From: Candidatus Pelagibacter sp.
GTDB taxonomy: Bacteria; Pseudomonadota; Alphaproteobacteria; Pelagibacterales; Pelagibacteraceae
NCBI GenBank assembly: GCA_002704185.1
Contig: PAFP01000037.1
Location: 3,359 to 22,864 of the forward strand
Length of the DNA: 19,506 nt
Direction: 5' to 3'
The notes under the pieces: generated by a model
Databases searched by the model: none
What the model was told of the DNA's origin: nothing
Seen by the model: only the letters and a program-made list of their open reading frames with translations
Made by a program: the position numbers and the translations under genes
Part shown: positions 1 through 10,620 of the stretch, one piece after another
Position numbering within the stretch: the first letter of the stretch is position 1
Layout of the letters: every line of letters begins with the position of its first letter

Positions 1-2517
<2,517 letters not shown>

Positions 2518-2525
<8 letters not shown>

Positions 2526-3183
2526 AAACGCTATTAATTTTTGCTAACCTATCTCTTATTAACTTTAGATCTACCCATGAAAACTTTTTCTGGTCAGGTT
2601 GTCTCAAAAGAAAAGCTGGATGAAAAGACGGTAAACAATCATATATCTTATTATTAATTTGAATTTCAAGCCAAGTTCCTCTAATTTTAGTTATAGAATA
2701 TTTTTTATTAAAAAAAGTTTCTAAGGCTGTAGAACCCAATAATAATATTATTTTAGGCTTTATTAAATCTACGTGCTTTTTAATTAATGGAAAAAATTGA
2801 TTTATTTCTGTGGTAGTTGGCTTACGATTATCTGGTGGCCTAAAATTTACTACATTGGTAATATAAGTATCTTTTCTCAATAAATTTATAGAGGATAGCA
2901 TTTTATCAAGCAATTTACCTGCATCTCCCACAAATGGTTTTTGCATCTTCTCTTCTACAGATCCAGGTGCCTCTCCGATTATCATTAAATTTGCGTTTTT
3001 ACTGCCATCAGCGAAAACTAAATTATTTATATTTTTATTATAAATTGTACTTAATTTTTCAATTTCTTTTTTAAGATTTTCAAAAGAATTTTTTTTATTA
3101 TTTTGGTTTTTTTTTGAATAAATTAATCTATCAAATACCTCACTAAAATGATAATAATCGGAAATTAATTTTAAGTTGTCCAT
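2518..3183 (-). CDS. Uracil-DNA glycosylase, family 4, cluster cysteines absent
   Basis: Removes uracil from DNA at the start of base excision repair. The family 4 motifs are clear in 221 residues: GEAPG at 70-74, KPFVGDAG at 82-89, ITNVVNFRPPDNR at 108-120, and SFHPAFLLR at 186-194 as the second active-site motif. In Thermus-type family 4 enzymes four cysteines hold a 4Fe-4S cluster. Here the only cysteine in the whole protein is Cys183, next to the active-site histidine and not at a cluster position. The usual cysteine before RPP is Phe114, the next is replaced near Phe130-131, and the N-terminal CxxC pair is missing. The enzyme therefore probably folds without a cluster; partial cysteine loss may be common in alphaproteobacterial relatives. 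First gene of the UDG-rnhB-ccrM operon; its start codon directly abuts the start codon of the divergent TPR gene. Confidence 0.88.
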
Positions 3184-4848
3184 ATGAATATAATATTAAA
3201 AAAACAAATAATACTCACTATAATTTTTATTTTTTTATCCACTGATATTGTGTTCTCAAATATTTTTACTGATAAAAATGATAGACTTAAGTCATCTAAA
3301 TTTATGACAAAATATCTTTATGGAACAATTTTAAATAAAAGAAGCGATTTCTTAAATTCTCAAAAGTATTTATCTGGACTAGAGGATTTAAAAAAGGAAC
3401 ACGAGTTGTTTAATTTACAATATGTAATTGCTTTAACAGTCAATGGAGATATAAAAAAAGCATCAAGATATATAAATGATTTTGATGGTAAATTAAAATC
3501 TAGATTTCCTTATAATCTCGTATTATTTACGCAATTTATAAAAGAAAAAAAATTTGATAAGGCTATAAATACAATAAGTAAAAACAGTAAAATTGATCCT
3601 CTTTACGACGAGTTAATTTTTTCCTTAAAAAGATGGACAATACTAAAGTCAAATTTAACCAAAGATTTTAATCATAAACCATTAAGCAAACAAGTAGACT
3701 TGATCAACAATTATTTAATTTCAAGTTATTTAAACAATGAGAAAGACATGTCATTTTATGAAAAAATAATAATTCAAGATAATTCATTACATAGATATCA
3801 TGCATTAATTGCACTTAATAAAGTATCAAGTTCTAAAAATAAACAAGCGATAAATATATTAAAAAATTCTTTAGAAAATAATAGAAATAGTATTTTATTG
3901 AAGCAATTAAAGATAAATATAAAAAATAATAAAAATAATTTTATAAACTTTTACGATAAAAATAAATTACAAGATAATTTAGCTGAAATTTTATATCTAT
4001 TTGCAGGTTTCTACTTTGATAGAGGAGAGAATCAGGTTTCTCAAATACTTTTATCCTTATCAAATTATTTAAACCCTAAATTTTTAAGTAATTATTTATT
4101 GCTTTTTGAGCATGATTTAAAAAATAATAACCAGGAAGTTAATCAAAAAATAATCAATATATTAAGAAATATTGGTGAAGAATATAATTGGTATATAAAT
4201 TACCAATTATTACTAAATAATAAAAAAAAACCTAACGAATTAATTTCAATATTAAAAGAAACTAAATATTATATTTACGAAAAGAATATCGATATTGCAA
4301 ATTTTTATAGATATAAAAAAAAATATAAAAAAGCATTAAAATATTACCGCTTTGCCGAAAACTCTACTAATGTTCCCAATCTCTCTTGGGAACTTTATTA
4401 TTACAAGGGTATTTGCTTTGAAAGATTGGATAAATGGAATAAAGCTGAAAAAAATTTTCTAAAATCAATTGAAGTTTCATCTAATCAATTCAGAGTAATT
4501 AATTATCTTGCATATAGCTGGCTTGAGAGGGGGCGGAATTTAGATAAAGCAAAAAAAATGTTATATAAGGCAAATGAATTAAGTGAATGGAAATATGGGT
4601 ATGTAATAGATTCTTTAGGATGGGCATACTTTTTAAATCAAAATTATGAAATGGCAGAAAAGTATTTAAAATTAGCCTATGAAAAAGCTCCGTACGAAGT
4701 AGAAGTTTATGATCATTATGGAGATGTATTATGGAAACTAAATAAAAAACTTCAAGCAAGATATATATGGAAGAATGCATTAAAACTTAATTCAATTGAA
4801 AAAAAAGTAAAAAAAAGGATTGAGAAAAAAATTATAGATGGTTTATAA
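3184..4848 (+). CDS. Exported tetratricopeptide-repeat protein
   Basis: A 554-residue protein with an N-terminal signal peptide (positive start MNIILKKQ, hydrophobic core to about 19, likely cleavage after SNI or VFS near 25), so it is probably periplasmic or membrane-attached. The N-terminal two thirds is helical and poorly conserved. From about residue 375 TPR units are clear: YKKALKYYRFAEN, WNKAEKNFLKSIEVS, LDKAKKMLYKANEL, YEMAEKYLKLAYEKAP, and a last unit with YDHYGDVLWKL. The DSLGWAYF and DHYGD segments are typical of the TPR protein that sits before ispE in many alphaproteobacteria. No enzymatic domain is visible; a scaffolding role in the envelope is inference. No ribosome-binding sequence precedes the ATG, which is adjacent to the UDG start codon (CAT|ATG). 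It overlaps ispE by 11 nt. Confidence 0.88.
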   Translation: MNIILKKQIILTIIFIFLSTDIVFSNIFTDKNDRLKSSKFMTKYLYGTILNKRSDFLNSQKYLSGLEDLKKEHELFNLQYVIALTVNGDIKKASRYINDFDGKLKSRFPYNLVLFTQFIKEKKFDKAINTISKNSKIDPLYDELIFSLKRWTILKSNLTKDFNHKPLSKQVDLINNYLISSYLNNEKDMSFYEKIIIQDNSLHRYHALIALNKVSSSKNKQAINILKNSLENNRNSILLKQLKINIKNNKNNFINFYDKNKLQDNLAEILYLFAGFYFDRGENQVSQILLSLSNYLNPKFLSNYLLLFEHDLKNNNQEVNQKIINILRNIGEEYNWYINYQLLLNNKKKPNELISILKETKYYIYEKNIDIANFYRYKKKYKKALKYYRFAENSTNVPNLSWELYYYKGICFERLDKWNKAEKNFLKSIEVSSNQFRVINYLAYSWLERGRNLDKAKKMLYKANELSEWKYGYVIDSLGWAYFLNQNYEMAEKYLKLAYEKAPYEVEVYDHYGDVLWKLNKKLQARYIWKNALKLNSIEKKVKKRIEKKIIDGL

Positions 4849-5698
4849 AAATTTTAATCATTTAAAAAGCTTATCGAAAATAAATATTTTTTTAAATGTA
4901 TTAAAGAAAAAAAAAAACTTCCATGTAATTAATTCATTTGTAGTTCAGACAGATCTAAAAGATGATATTTTTATAAAAGAAATTGAAAATGGAAAAAAAG
5001 ATATAATATCATTTAAAGGTTTAAACCAAAAATTGGGTTTTAGAAACTCAACGATTCACAAAATACTTAATTTGATAAGGAAAGAAAAAAAGCTTCAAGA
5101 GGTTTTTTTTAAGGTTATTGTAAATAAAAAAATACCGATCGGATCTGGATTAGGAGGATCATCATCAAACTGCACGACAATTTTTAATTATTTAAAAAAA
5201 AATTATAAATTAAATTTTTCTAAATATAAGGAGGTAAAAATTCTAAGCAAAATAGGCAAAGATTGTCCAATATTTTTAAACAATAAACCTAAACTCATAT
5301 ATAATTTTGGTGAAAGATTTAAAATAATAAATTTTAAAAAAAAACTCAATATATTAATTGTTTATCCAAAAAAGATTTTACTTACAAAAGAAGTTTACAA
5401 AAAAAATATAATCTTCTCAAAAGGTTTGGGTATTTCTAAAATTATAAAAAATAATAATTTAAATTATAAAGCATTTAAAAATGATTTATTAAATATTTCA
5501 ATAAATATAGAACCTAAAATAGCTAATATAATTAACTTACTAAAAAGAATTGATAGCTGTAAGTATTGTAATATTAGCGGTAGCGGATCAGCTTGTTTTG
5601 GTATTTTTGGAGACAAAAAATCACTTTATAATGCAAAAAATATGTTTAAAAGAAAGTATAAAAATTATTGGACAGCATCAGTCAAAACAATTAATTAG
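4838..5698 (+). CDS. ispE: 4-diphosphocytidyl-2-C-methyl-D-erythritol kinase
   Basis: Phosphorylates CDP-methylerythritol in the non-mevalonate (MEP) route to isoprenoids, the source of ubiquinone and carrier-lipid side chains. The 286-residue protein has the GHMP-kinase order: the SKINIFL start motif with Lys14, the ATP-binding loop PIGSGLGGSSS at 100-110, the catalytic Asp142 in IGKDCPIF, and a C-terminal ISGSGSACFGIF. It is lysine-rich even for this window and somewhat diverged at the N terminus (NFHVINSF where GYHxLxS is usual). The ATG lies 11 nt inside the TPR gene, so translation is probably coupled. The tRNA-Gln gene begins only 8 nt after its stop. Confidence 0.95.
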   Translation: MVYKNFNHLKSLSKINIFLNVLKKKKNFHVINSFVVQTDLKDDIFIKEIENGKKDIISFKGLNQKLGFRNSTIHKILNLIRKEKKLQEVFFKVIVNKKIPIGSGLGGSSSNCTTIFNYLKKNYKLNFSKYKEVKILSKIGKDCPIFLNNKPKLIYNFGERFKIINFKKKLNILIVYPKKILLTKEVYKKNIIFSKGLGISKIIKNNNLNYKAFKNDLLNISINIEPKIANIINLLKRIDSCKYCNISGSGSACFGIFGDKKSLYNAKNMFKRKYKNYWTASVKTIN

Positions 5699-5706
5699 TT
5701 TATTAT

Positions 5707-5780
5707 TGGGGCTTAGCCAAGCGGTAAGGCAACGGTTTTTGGTACCGTCATCCTAGGTTCGAATCCTAGAGCCCCAGCCA
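5707..5780 (+). tRNA. tRNA-Gln (anticodon TTG), CCA encoded
   Basis: A full cloverleaf can be folded by eye. The acceptor TGGGGCT (5707-5713) pairs with AGCCCCA (5770-5776), then discriminator G and encoded CCA (5778-5780). The D stem is GCC/GGC (5716-5718 with 5728-5730). The anticodon stem ACGGT/ACCGT (5732-5736 with 5744-5748) has a 7-nt loop TTTTGGT holding TTG at 5739-5741. The T stem is CTAGG/CCTAG (5753-5757 with 5765-5769) with loop TTCGAAT. The weak U1-A72 pair and G73 are glutamine identity features. The gene lies 8 nt after ispE and 5 nt before cca, with no room for its own promoter, so it is probably cut out of the operon transcript. Confidence 0.97.
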
Positions 5781-5785
5781 AAAAA

Positions 5786-7000
5786 ATGACTGAAAATTTA
5801 AAACAAATACGCGAAGCTCAAAAAATTTATGAAGTTTTAAATAAAAGTAGAGATAAAGTAGTTTGTAGATTTGTAGGAGGATGTGTCAGGGATCAGATCC
5901 TAAAAGTTCAAATTAAAGATATAGATATGGCAACATCACTAACTCCTGATGAGGTCTCGGAAATATTAAAAGAGCAAAACATTAAATTTAATGATGAGAA
6001 CCGAGGTTATGGTTTAATTTCTGCATTTATCGGAAAATTTAAATTTGAAATTACTACATTAAGAAAGGATATAAATCAGTCTGGAAGACAAACTGATGTT
6101 ATTTTTACCACCGATTGGAAACAAGACGCATTAAGAAGGGATTTTACAATAAACTCAATATACTATGATTATAATAATTATATTGACCCATTTAATGGAA
6201 TTACAGATCTTAAAAATGGCAAAGTACGATTTGTTACAGATCCAGATCAAAAAATTAAAGAGGATTATCTTAGAGCCTTAAGGTATTTTCGATTTTTTTC
6301 TATCTATTCAAAATGTGAACATGAGGAAATTGTTCTAAAAAGCATAACTAAACATGAAAATGGTATTTCGGGTTTATCTAACGAAAGAAAAATTCAAGAG
6401 CTTAGTAAAATATTAATTGGTGGTAATCCATATAAATTATTTGGACATAAATTTTGTTTAGATTTTTTCTCTTATATTTATAAAGGTTTAAAATATTTCG
6501 AAAGATTAAATTTTACTAAAAATAATAAGATAATTGACAGTAGTTTTGATTATATTATTTTACTTGCTCTTCTATTAATAGACGAAACTGAAAATTATCG
6601 AAAATTTGTTAAAGAATTTAATCTCTCAAACAAAATAAGAAATAGGTTTGAAAATTTACAAAAAAATTTCACATATGATTTTTCAATTTCAAATGAAGGT
6701 ATAGATTTAGTTGAAAAAAAGGCTATTAATATGCCGCTAATATTTATTAAAGACTACATTCAATTTCAGTATTTAGTTAATAATAATTATAATTATGATG
6801 ATTATAAAAGAAATTACGACTCTCTTAAAAATCGAGGTTCTGATGAATTTGTTTTTGACAAATTACTGTTTCAATCAAAAGGAATTAAAGACGAGGAAAA
6901 ATTGAAAAAAGTTTTTTCTTTTTTAAGACATAGATGGCAGTCTAACAATAATATTATTTCCGAAAAAGATATTGAAGATGCAATAGAAATTTATAAATAA
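5786..7000 (+). CDS. cca: CCA-adding tRNA nucleotidyltransferase
   Basis: Class II nucleotidyltransferase that builds or repairs the CCA end of tRNAs. Poly(A) polymerases share the fold, but the 404-residue size and alphaproteobacterial type favour the CCA enzyme. The motifs are FVGGCVRD at 29-36, the catalytic DID at 45-47, FEITTLR with Glu88, LRRDFTIN at 116-123, RALRYFRFF, and NERKIQEL of the nucleotide-recognition motif. The C-terminal half is diverged. The ATG is only 5 nt (all A) past the encoded CCA of tRNA-Gln and has no Shine-Dalgarno sequence; no later Met before the motif is better. If the tRNA is excised from a shared transcript, the cca mRNA is nearly leaderless. The gene ends 3 nt from the convergent greA. 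Confidence 0.93.
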   Translation: MTENLKQIREAQKIYEVLNKSRDKVVCRFVGGCVRDQILKVQIKDIDMATSLTPDEVSEILKEQNIKFNDENRGYGLISAFIGKFKFEITTLRKDINQSGRQTDVIFTTDWKQDALRRDFTINSIYYDYNNYIDPFNGITDLKNGKVRFVTDPDQKIKEDYLRALRYFRFFSIYSKCEHEEIVLKSITKHENGISGLSNERKIQELSKILIGGNPYKLFGHKFCLDFFSYIYKGLKYFERLNFTKNNKIIDSSFDYIILLALLLIDETENYRKFVKEFNLSNKIRNRFENLQKNFTYDFSISNEGIDLVEKKAINMPLIFIKDYIQFQYLVNNNYNYDDYKRNYDSLKNRGSDEFVFDKLLFQSKGIKDEEKLKKVFSFLRHRWQSNNNIISEKDIEDAIEIYK

Positions 7001-7003
7001 TTA

Positions 7004-7480
7004 TTAAATATATCTTACATCTAAAACTTCAAAATTCTTTTCACCAGACGGCGTTATAATAGTGACACAATCTTCTTTGTTTTTTCCTATAAACCCTTTA
7101 GCCATGGGAGATTTATAAAATATTAATCCCTGTTTAATATCCGCCTCATCTTTACCGACTATTTTGAAAGTATTTTTTTTACTTGTTTCTAAATCAATTA
7201 CATCAATCGTAGATCCAAAAATTATCTTACCTGTATTTTCAATTTTACTTACATCTATAATATTTGCATTTGCTAATGTTGTTTCAATCTCTCTAATTCT
7301 TTTTTCATTGAAAGACTGCTCCTCTTTAGCAGCATGATATTCAGCATTTTCTTTTAAATCTCCGTGTGATCTTGCTTCAGAAATTGCGCTAACAATTTTA
7401 GGCCTTATAATATTTTTTCTTTCAGCAAGTTCACTTTTAATTTTTTCGAGACCTTTTATTGTAATTGGTTGTTTGTCCAT
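7004..7480 (-). CDS. greA: Transcription elongation factor GreA
   Basis: Binds in the RNA polymerase secondary channel and stimulates cleavage of the backtracked transcript. From the ATG at 7480 the product is 158 residues, the usual length. The N-terminal coiled coil spans about 8-75, with the tip residues Asp41 and Glu44 in [17 protein letters not shown] at the same positions as in E. coli GreA. The C-terminal FKBP-like domain (about 80-158) contains [14 protein letters not shown] six codons upstream would extend into the end of hemF; the ATG matches family starts and leaves a 4-nt gap after the hemF stop. GGTAAAAATATG is at best a weak ribosome-binding site. Last gene of trmL-hemF-greA. 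Confidence 0.96.
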   Translation of the reverse strand: MDKQPITIKGLEKIKSELAERKNIIRPKIVSAISEARSHGDLKENAEYHAAKEEQSFNEKRIREIETTLANANIIDVSKIENTGKIIFGSTIDVIDLETSKKNTFKIVGKDEADIKQGLIFYKSPMAKGFIGKNKEDCVTIITPSGEKNFEVLDVRYI

Positions 7481-7484
7481 ATTT

Positions 7485-8297
7485 TTACCATTTTGCACTT
7501 GGTGGTAACGACATAAAAATAGCTTCTAAATTACCATCAGTACTCAGACCAAATTTAGTACCTCTATCATAAAGTAAATTAAATTCAGTATATTTAGCTC
7601 TTTTTTTTAATTGATATTCCTTAAGTTTTTTATTCCATTTTTTAGTATTATTCGATCTTATTATTTTGCTAGATAATAATAAATAACATAATCCAATATC
7701 TTTTATAAAGTTAAAATGTTTTATCCAATCTTTATCCAAATAATCAAAGAAAATTCCTCCGTCTCCACGAGGTTCATTTCTATGGTGTAAAAAGAAATAT
7801 TTATCACAATTTTTTTTAAATTCGTTGTAGTATTTTTTGTCATAACTATTACACAAAAATTTAAGCTCATCATGAAATTTTTTTTTCAAAGCTAGGTTTT
7901 TAACATTTGGTGTCATATCCATACCACCGCCAAACCAGCCTTTGCTTGTCTCAATATATCTAGTATTAAAATGCAATGAGGGCACATGTGGATTTTTTGG
8001 ATGAACAACTACGGATATTCCTGACGCCCAGAACTTATTGCTTTTAGATGTTCCCGGAATTTGCCTTGCAAATATGCGATCAAATTTGCCATACACTGTA
8101 GAAATATTTACACCAACTTTTTCAAAAGTTTTACCATCTCTTAACATAGCGATTTCTCCTCCACCTAATGATTTTTTTTTTCTATTCCATTTCTTTTTTT
8201 TAAATTTTTTTTTGGACTCAATATTGGAGTATTCTTGGCAGATTAAGTCTCTCAAACATCTAAACCAATTTTCTATTTCTTTTTTTTTATTTAACAT
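7485..8297 (-). CDS. hemF: Coproporphyrinogen III oxidase, oxygen-dependent
   Basis: Oxidatively decarboxylates coproporphyrinogen III to protoporphyrinogen IX, a late step of haem synthesis that needs O2, consistent with an aerobe. The 270-residue protein has the core motifs [20 protein letters not shown] (45-64), [11 protein letters not shown] (97-107), [10 protein letters not shown] (121-130), [17 protein letters not shown], and a final [14 protein letters not shown]...MSLPP. It ends at PPSAKW, about 25 residues earlier than E. coli HemF; no continuation is visible in other frames, so this may be normal for the clade. The segment around 29-43 is nearly all lysine, from A runs of 8-10. Unusually for this window, a Shine-Dalgarno-like GAGG stands 7 nt before the ATG. 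It overlaps trmL by 11 nt. It lies divergent to petABC, whose cytochromes need haem. Confidence 0.95.
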   Translation of the reverse strand: MLNKKKEIENWFRCLRDLICQEYSNIESKKKFKKKKWNRKKKSLGGGEIAMLRDGKTFEKVGVNISTVYGKFDRIFARQIPGTSKSNKFWASGISVVVHPKNPHVPSLHFNTRYIETSKGWFGGGMDMTPNVKNLALKKKFHDELKFLCNSYDKKYYNEFKKNCDKYFFLHHRNEPRGDGGIFFDYLDKDWIKHFNFIKDIGLCYLLLSSKIIRSNNTKKWNKKLKEYQLKKRAKYTEFNLLYDRGTKFGLSTDGNLEAIFMSLPPSAKW

Positions 8298-8748
8298 TTA
8301 ATTGCCTCAAGGCTTCTGAAATACCAATAGACACTGATGATGCTAAATTTAGAGATCTTGTTTTATTATTCATTGGTATTGTAACTTGATATGTCAGTGA
8401 TTTATATAATACATTTGATACACCGCTAGTTTCATTTCCAAACAATAATATATCATTTCTTTTGAATTTAAAATCAAAGTAATTACTTGATGATTTGGTT
8501 GTGAATAGTATTACTCTTTTTTTTTTATTTTTGTCAAAAAAATCATCCGTTGATTCGTAGAACTCTAGCTCGCAATGTTTTAGATAATCCATATAAATTC
8601 TTCCTACTTTTTTCTCATCAAATACAAAGTTTGAAGGTTGTATGATCATTAATTTAACTCCCAAACATGCCGCAGTTCTAATGATCGCAGCAGTATTTTG
8701 AGGAATATCTGGCTGATAAAGAGCTATATTTATCTTATTCTGCGTCAT
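8287..8748 (-). CDS. trmL: tRNA (cytidine/uridine-34-2'-O)-methyltransferase TrmL
   Basis: SPOUT-class methyltransferase that 2'-O-methylates the wobble nucleotide of certain leucine tRNAs. It has 153 residues, the typical minimal size with only the knotted catalytic domain. The motifs are YQPDIPQNTAAIIRTAACLG (11-30, motif 1), LLFGNETSGV (101-110, motif 2), and IPMNNKTRSLNLASSVSI (124-141, motif 3 that forms the SAM-binding knot). The usual start is the ATG at 8748, 53 nt from the divergent petA. No Shine-Dalgarno sequence is present. It is first in trmL-hemF-greA; trmL next to petABC is a common alphaproteobacterial arrangement. The tRNA substrates are inferred from the family. Confidence 0.94.
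   Translation of the reverse strand: MTQNKINIALYQPDIPQNTAAIIRTAACLGVKLMIIQPSNFVFDEKKVGRIYMDYLKHCELEFYESTDDFFDKNKKKRVILFTTKSSSNYFDFKFKRNDILLFGNETSGVSNVLYKSLTYQVTIPMNNKTRSLNLASSVSIGISEALRQLNVK
8305..8308 (-). promoter_or_regulatory. Shine-Dalgarno-like GAGG before hemF
   Basis: GAGG on the minus strand, 7 nt before the hemF ATG, inside the end of trmL. It is the only convincing Shine-Dalgarno match I found at any start codon in the window. Confidence 0.5.
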
Positions 8749-8801
8749 TCTGGATGTAGTAATATTTAAGCATTTTAATTTATTTATGATAAATCTAAAA
8801 C
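8749..8801. promoter_or_regulatory. Divergent promoter region between trmL and petA
   Basis: This 53-nt AT-rich gap must hold the promoters of both the bc1 operon and trmL-hemF-greA unless they lie inside genes. On the plus strand TTTAAG (8765-8770) and GATAAA (8788-8793) are 17 nt apart and could be a weak sigma-70-type pair. The -10 element would then end 8 nt before the petA ATG, giving a nearly leaderless message. Boxes this degenerate are frequent by chance in such AT-rich DNA. Confidence 0.35.
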
Positions 8802-9323
8802 ATGGATAGGAATAATATTAAAGAAAAAACTACAAGAAGAGATTTTATTTATACATTAACTGCCACTCTAGGTGCAGTCGGTGCAGGAGCTACGATTTGG
8901 CCAATAGTAACTCAAATGAATCCAGACTCATCAGTAAAAGCACTATCATCTATTGAGGTAGATATTAGTAAAATTGAGAAAGGTAAAGAAATAACAGTAA
9001 TGTGGAGAGGTAAACCGGTTTTTATTAAAAGAAGAACACCTGAGGAAGTAAAATCTGCAGAAAGCATAAATATAAAAGATTTAAAGCACCCAGAGGATGA
9101 TAAAATTAGAGTTAAAAAATCAGAATGGTTAGTGGTAATAGGAATTTGTACTCACCTAGGGTGCGTACCAATAAATGGCAAAGGTGAATATGGTGGGTGG
9201 TTTTGCCCTTGCCATGGATCACATTACGATACATCTGGAAGGATTAGAAAAGGACCCGCACCAACTAATCTTGAAGTACCTAGTTATAAATTTATAGACG
9301 ATAACAGAATAGTTATAGGTTAA
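8802..9323 (+). CDS. petA: Ubiquinol-cytochrome c reductase iron-sulfur (Rieske) subunit
   Basis: The 2Fe-2S subunit of the bc1 complex, which takes the first electron from ubiquinol on the periplasmic side. It has 173 residues. An N-terminal TRRDFIY (11-17) is the twin-arginine export signal, and a hydrophobic segment at about 16-36 serves as the membrane anchor. The cluster-binding motifs CTHLGC (116-121) and CPCHGSH (135-141) are complete: Cys116, His118, Cys135 and His138 as ligands, Cys121 and Cys137 as the disulfide pair. The stretch around 128-132 is shorter than in mitochondrial proteins but normal for bacteria. First gene of petABC; petB starts 4 nt after its stop. No ribosome-binding sequence precedes it. 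Confidence 0.97.
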   Translation: MDRNNIKEKTTRRDFIYTLTATLGAVGAGATIWPIVTQMNPDSSVKALSSIEVDISKIEKGKEITVMWRGKPVFIKRRTPEEVKSAESINIKDLKHPEDDKIRVKKSEWLVVIGICTHLGCVPINGKGEYGGWFCPCHGSHYDTSGRIRKGPAPTNLEVPSYKFIDDNRIVIG

Positions 9324-9327
9324 CTGA

Positions 9328-10620
9328 ATGAGCGAATATTCTGAACAAGAGAAATTTAAACCAGTTCACACTAACAAGGTAGATGGTTCACCATACTCCG
9401 GTGTAATAGGTTGGATAGACAATAGACTACCTATATTTAGAATTTTCAAACATGAATATTTAGATTTTCAAGTTCCAAAAACTTTAAATTATTTTTGGAG
9501 TTTTGGTGGAATATTAATGTTATGTCTAATTTTTTTGATAATAACAGGATTAGCTCTAGGTATGCATTATAAACCATCTGCAGACGAGGCTTTTGACTCA
9601 GTAGAAAAAATTATGAGGGATGTAAATTTTGGTTGGTTAATTAGATATGCTCATATGAATTTGGCCTCGTTTTTTTTTATAGCAGTATATTTGCATATAT
9701 TTAGGTCATTATATTATGGTTCTTATAAAGAACCTAGACAGCTAATGTGGTTATTAGGTATCACTATATTTTTTTTGATGATCGCAACTGCATTTTTAGG
9801 ATATACATTACCTTGGGGTCAGATGAGCTATTGGGGTGCAACAGTTATAACAAATCTTTTTTCAGCTATCCCACTCATAGGTGAAGGTATTGTAACATGG
9901 TTATGGGGAGATTATTCAGTTGGTGACGCAGCATTAAATAGATTTTATGTTCTGCATTGGCTAATTGCTTTTTTAATAGTTGGAATTGTTGTGTTCCATG
10001 TAATAGCTTTACATATAGTTGGTTCGAATAATCCCTCAGGTATTGAGCCAAAAGATACTCGAGATACAGTTTCATTTTCACCATTTACTACAAGCAAAGA
10101 TCTTGTTGGCATGCTAATATTTATTTTAATTTTTGTTGCAGTCATGATGTTTGCTCCAAATTATTTAGGTCATCCAGATAATTATATTCCTGCTAATCCA
10201 ATGGTTACTCCTGCTCACATTGTTCCAGAATGGTACTTTCTGCCTTTCTACGCAATATTAAGAGCCATACCAGACAAGTTGATGGGGGTTATAGCAATGG
10301 TTAGCAGCATAGCTATTCTAGGTTTACTTCCATGGCTTGATTTCAGTAAAGTCAGATCGAGTGTATTTAGACCTATATGGAAACAATGCGTATTTTTATT
10401 TGTTTTAGACTTTTTCTTATTGATGTATGTTGGGGCAATGCCGGCTGAGGGTATTTATCTAGTTTTGGGTCGTCTAGGGACAATTTATTGGTTTGCTTTC
10501 TTTTTGGTATTAGCGCCATTAGTTTCAAGGTACGAAAAGCCATTACCAATGCCTCAAAGTATTAATGAATATATGGATTGGAAAAAAAAAGGTAAAATAA
10601 AAACATTTAATTTTACTTAA
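9328..10620 (+). CDS. petB: Ubiquinol-cytochrome c reductase cytochrome b subunit
   Basis: Membrane core of the bc1 complex, holding both b haems and the Qo and Qi quinone sites. It has 430 residues with about eight membrane helices. The haem ligands are His109/His123 (RYAHMN, VYLHIFR) and His210/His224 ([15 protein letters not shown]), each pair 14 residues apart as expected. The Qo-site elements [19 protein letters not shown] (158-176) and PEWY (300-303) are intact. It is the single-gene cytochrome b with both halves fused, as in alphaproteobacteria and mitochondria, not the split b6/subunit IV form. The stop shares a base with the petC start (TAATG), which suggests coupled translation. No signs of truncation. 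Confidence 0.98.
   Translation: MSEYSEQEKFKPVHTNKVDGSPYSGVIGWIDNRLPIFRIFKHEYLDFQVPKTLNYFWSFGGILMLCLIFLIITGLALGMHYKPSADEAFDSVEKIMRDVNFGWLIRYAHMNLASFFFIAVYLHIFRSLYYGSYKEPRQLMWLLGITIFFLMIATAFLGYTLPWGQMSYWGATVITNLFSAIPLIGEGIVTWLWGDYSVGDAALNRFYVLHWLIAFLIVGIVVFHVIALHIVGSNNPSGIEPKDTRDTVSFSPFTTSKDLVGMLIFILIFVAVMMFAPNYLGHPDNYIPANPMVTPAHIVPEWYFLPFYAILRAIPDKLMGVIAMVSSIAILGLLPWLDFSKVRSSVFRPIWKQCVFLFVLDFFLLMYVGAMPAEGIYLVLGRLGTIYWFAFFLVLAPLVSRYEKPLPMPQSINEYMDWKKKGKIKTFNFT

Noticed and set aside
6967..7016. AAGATAT/ATATCTT inverted repeat between cca and greA
   Set aside because: Seven AT-rich pairs with a loop of about 36 nt; expected by chance.
8160..8290. Several T runs of 8-10 in hemF as possible frameshifts
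   Set aside because: The reading frame is continuous and the HemF motifs on both sides agree with it.
9875..10145. Two short open frames opposite petB
   Set aside because: They lie over the conserved haem-ligand region of cytochrome b and have no protein character of their own.
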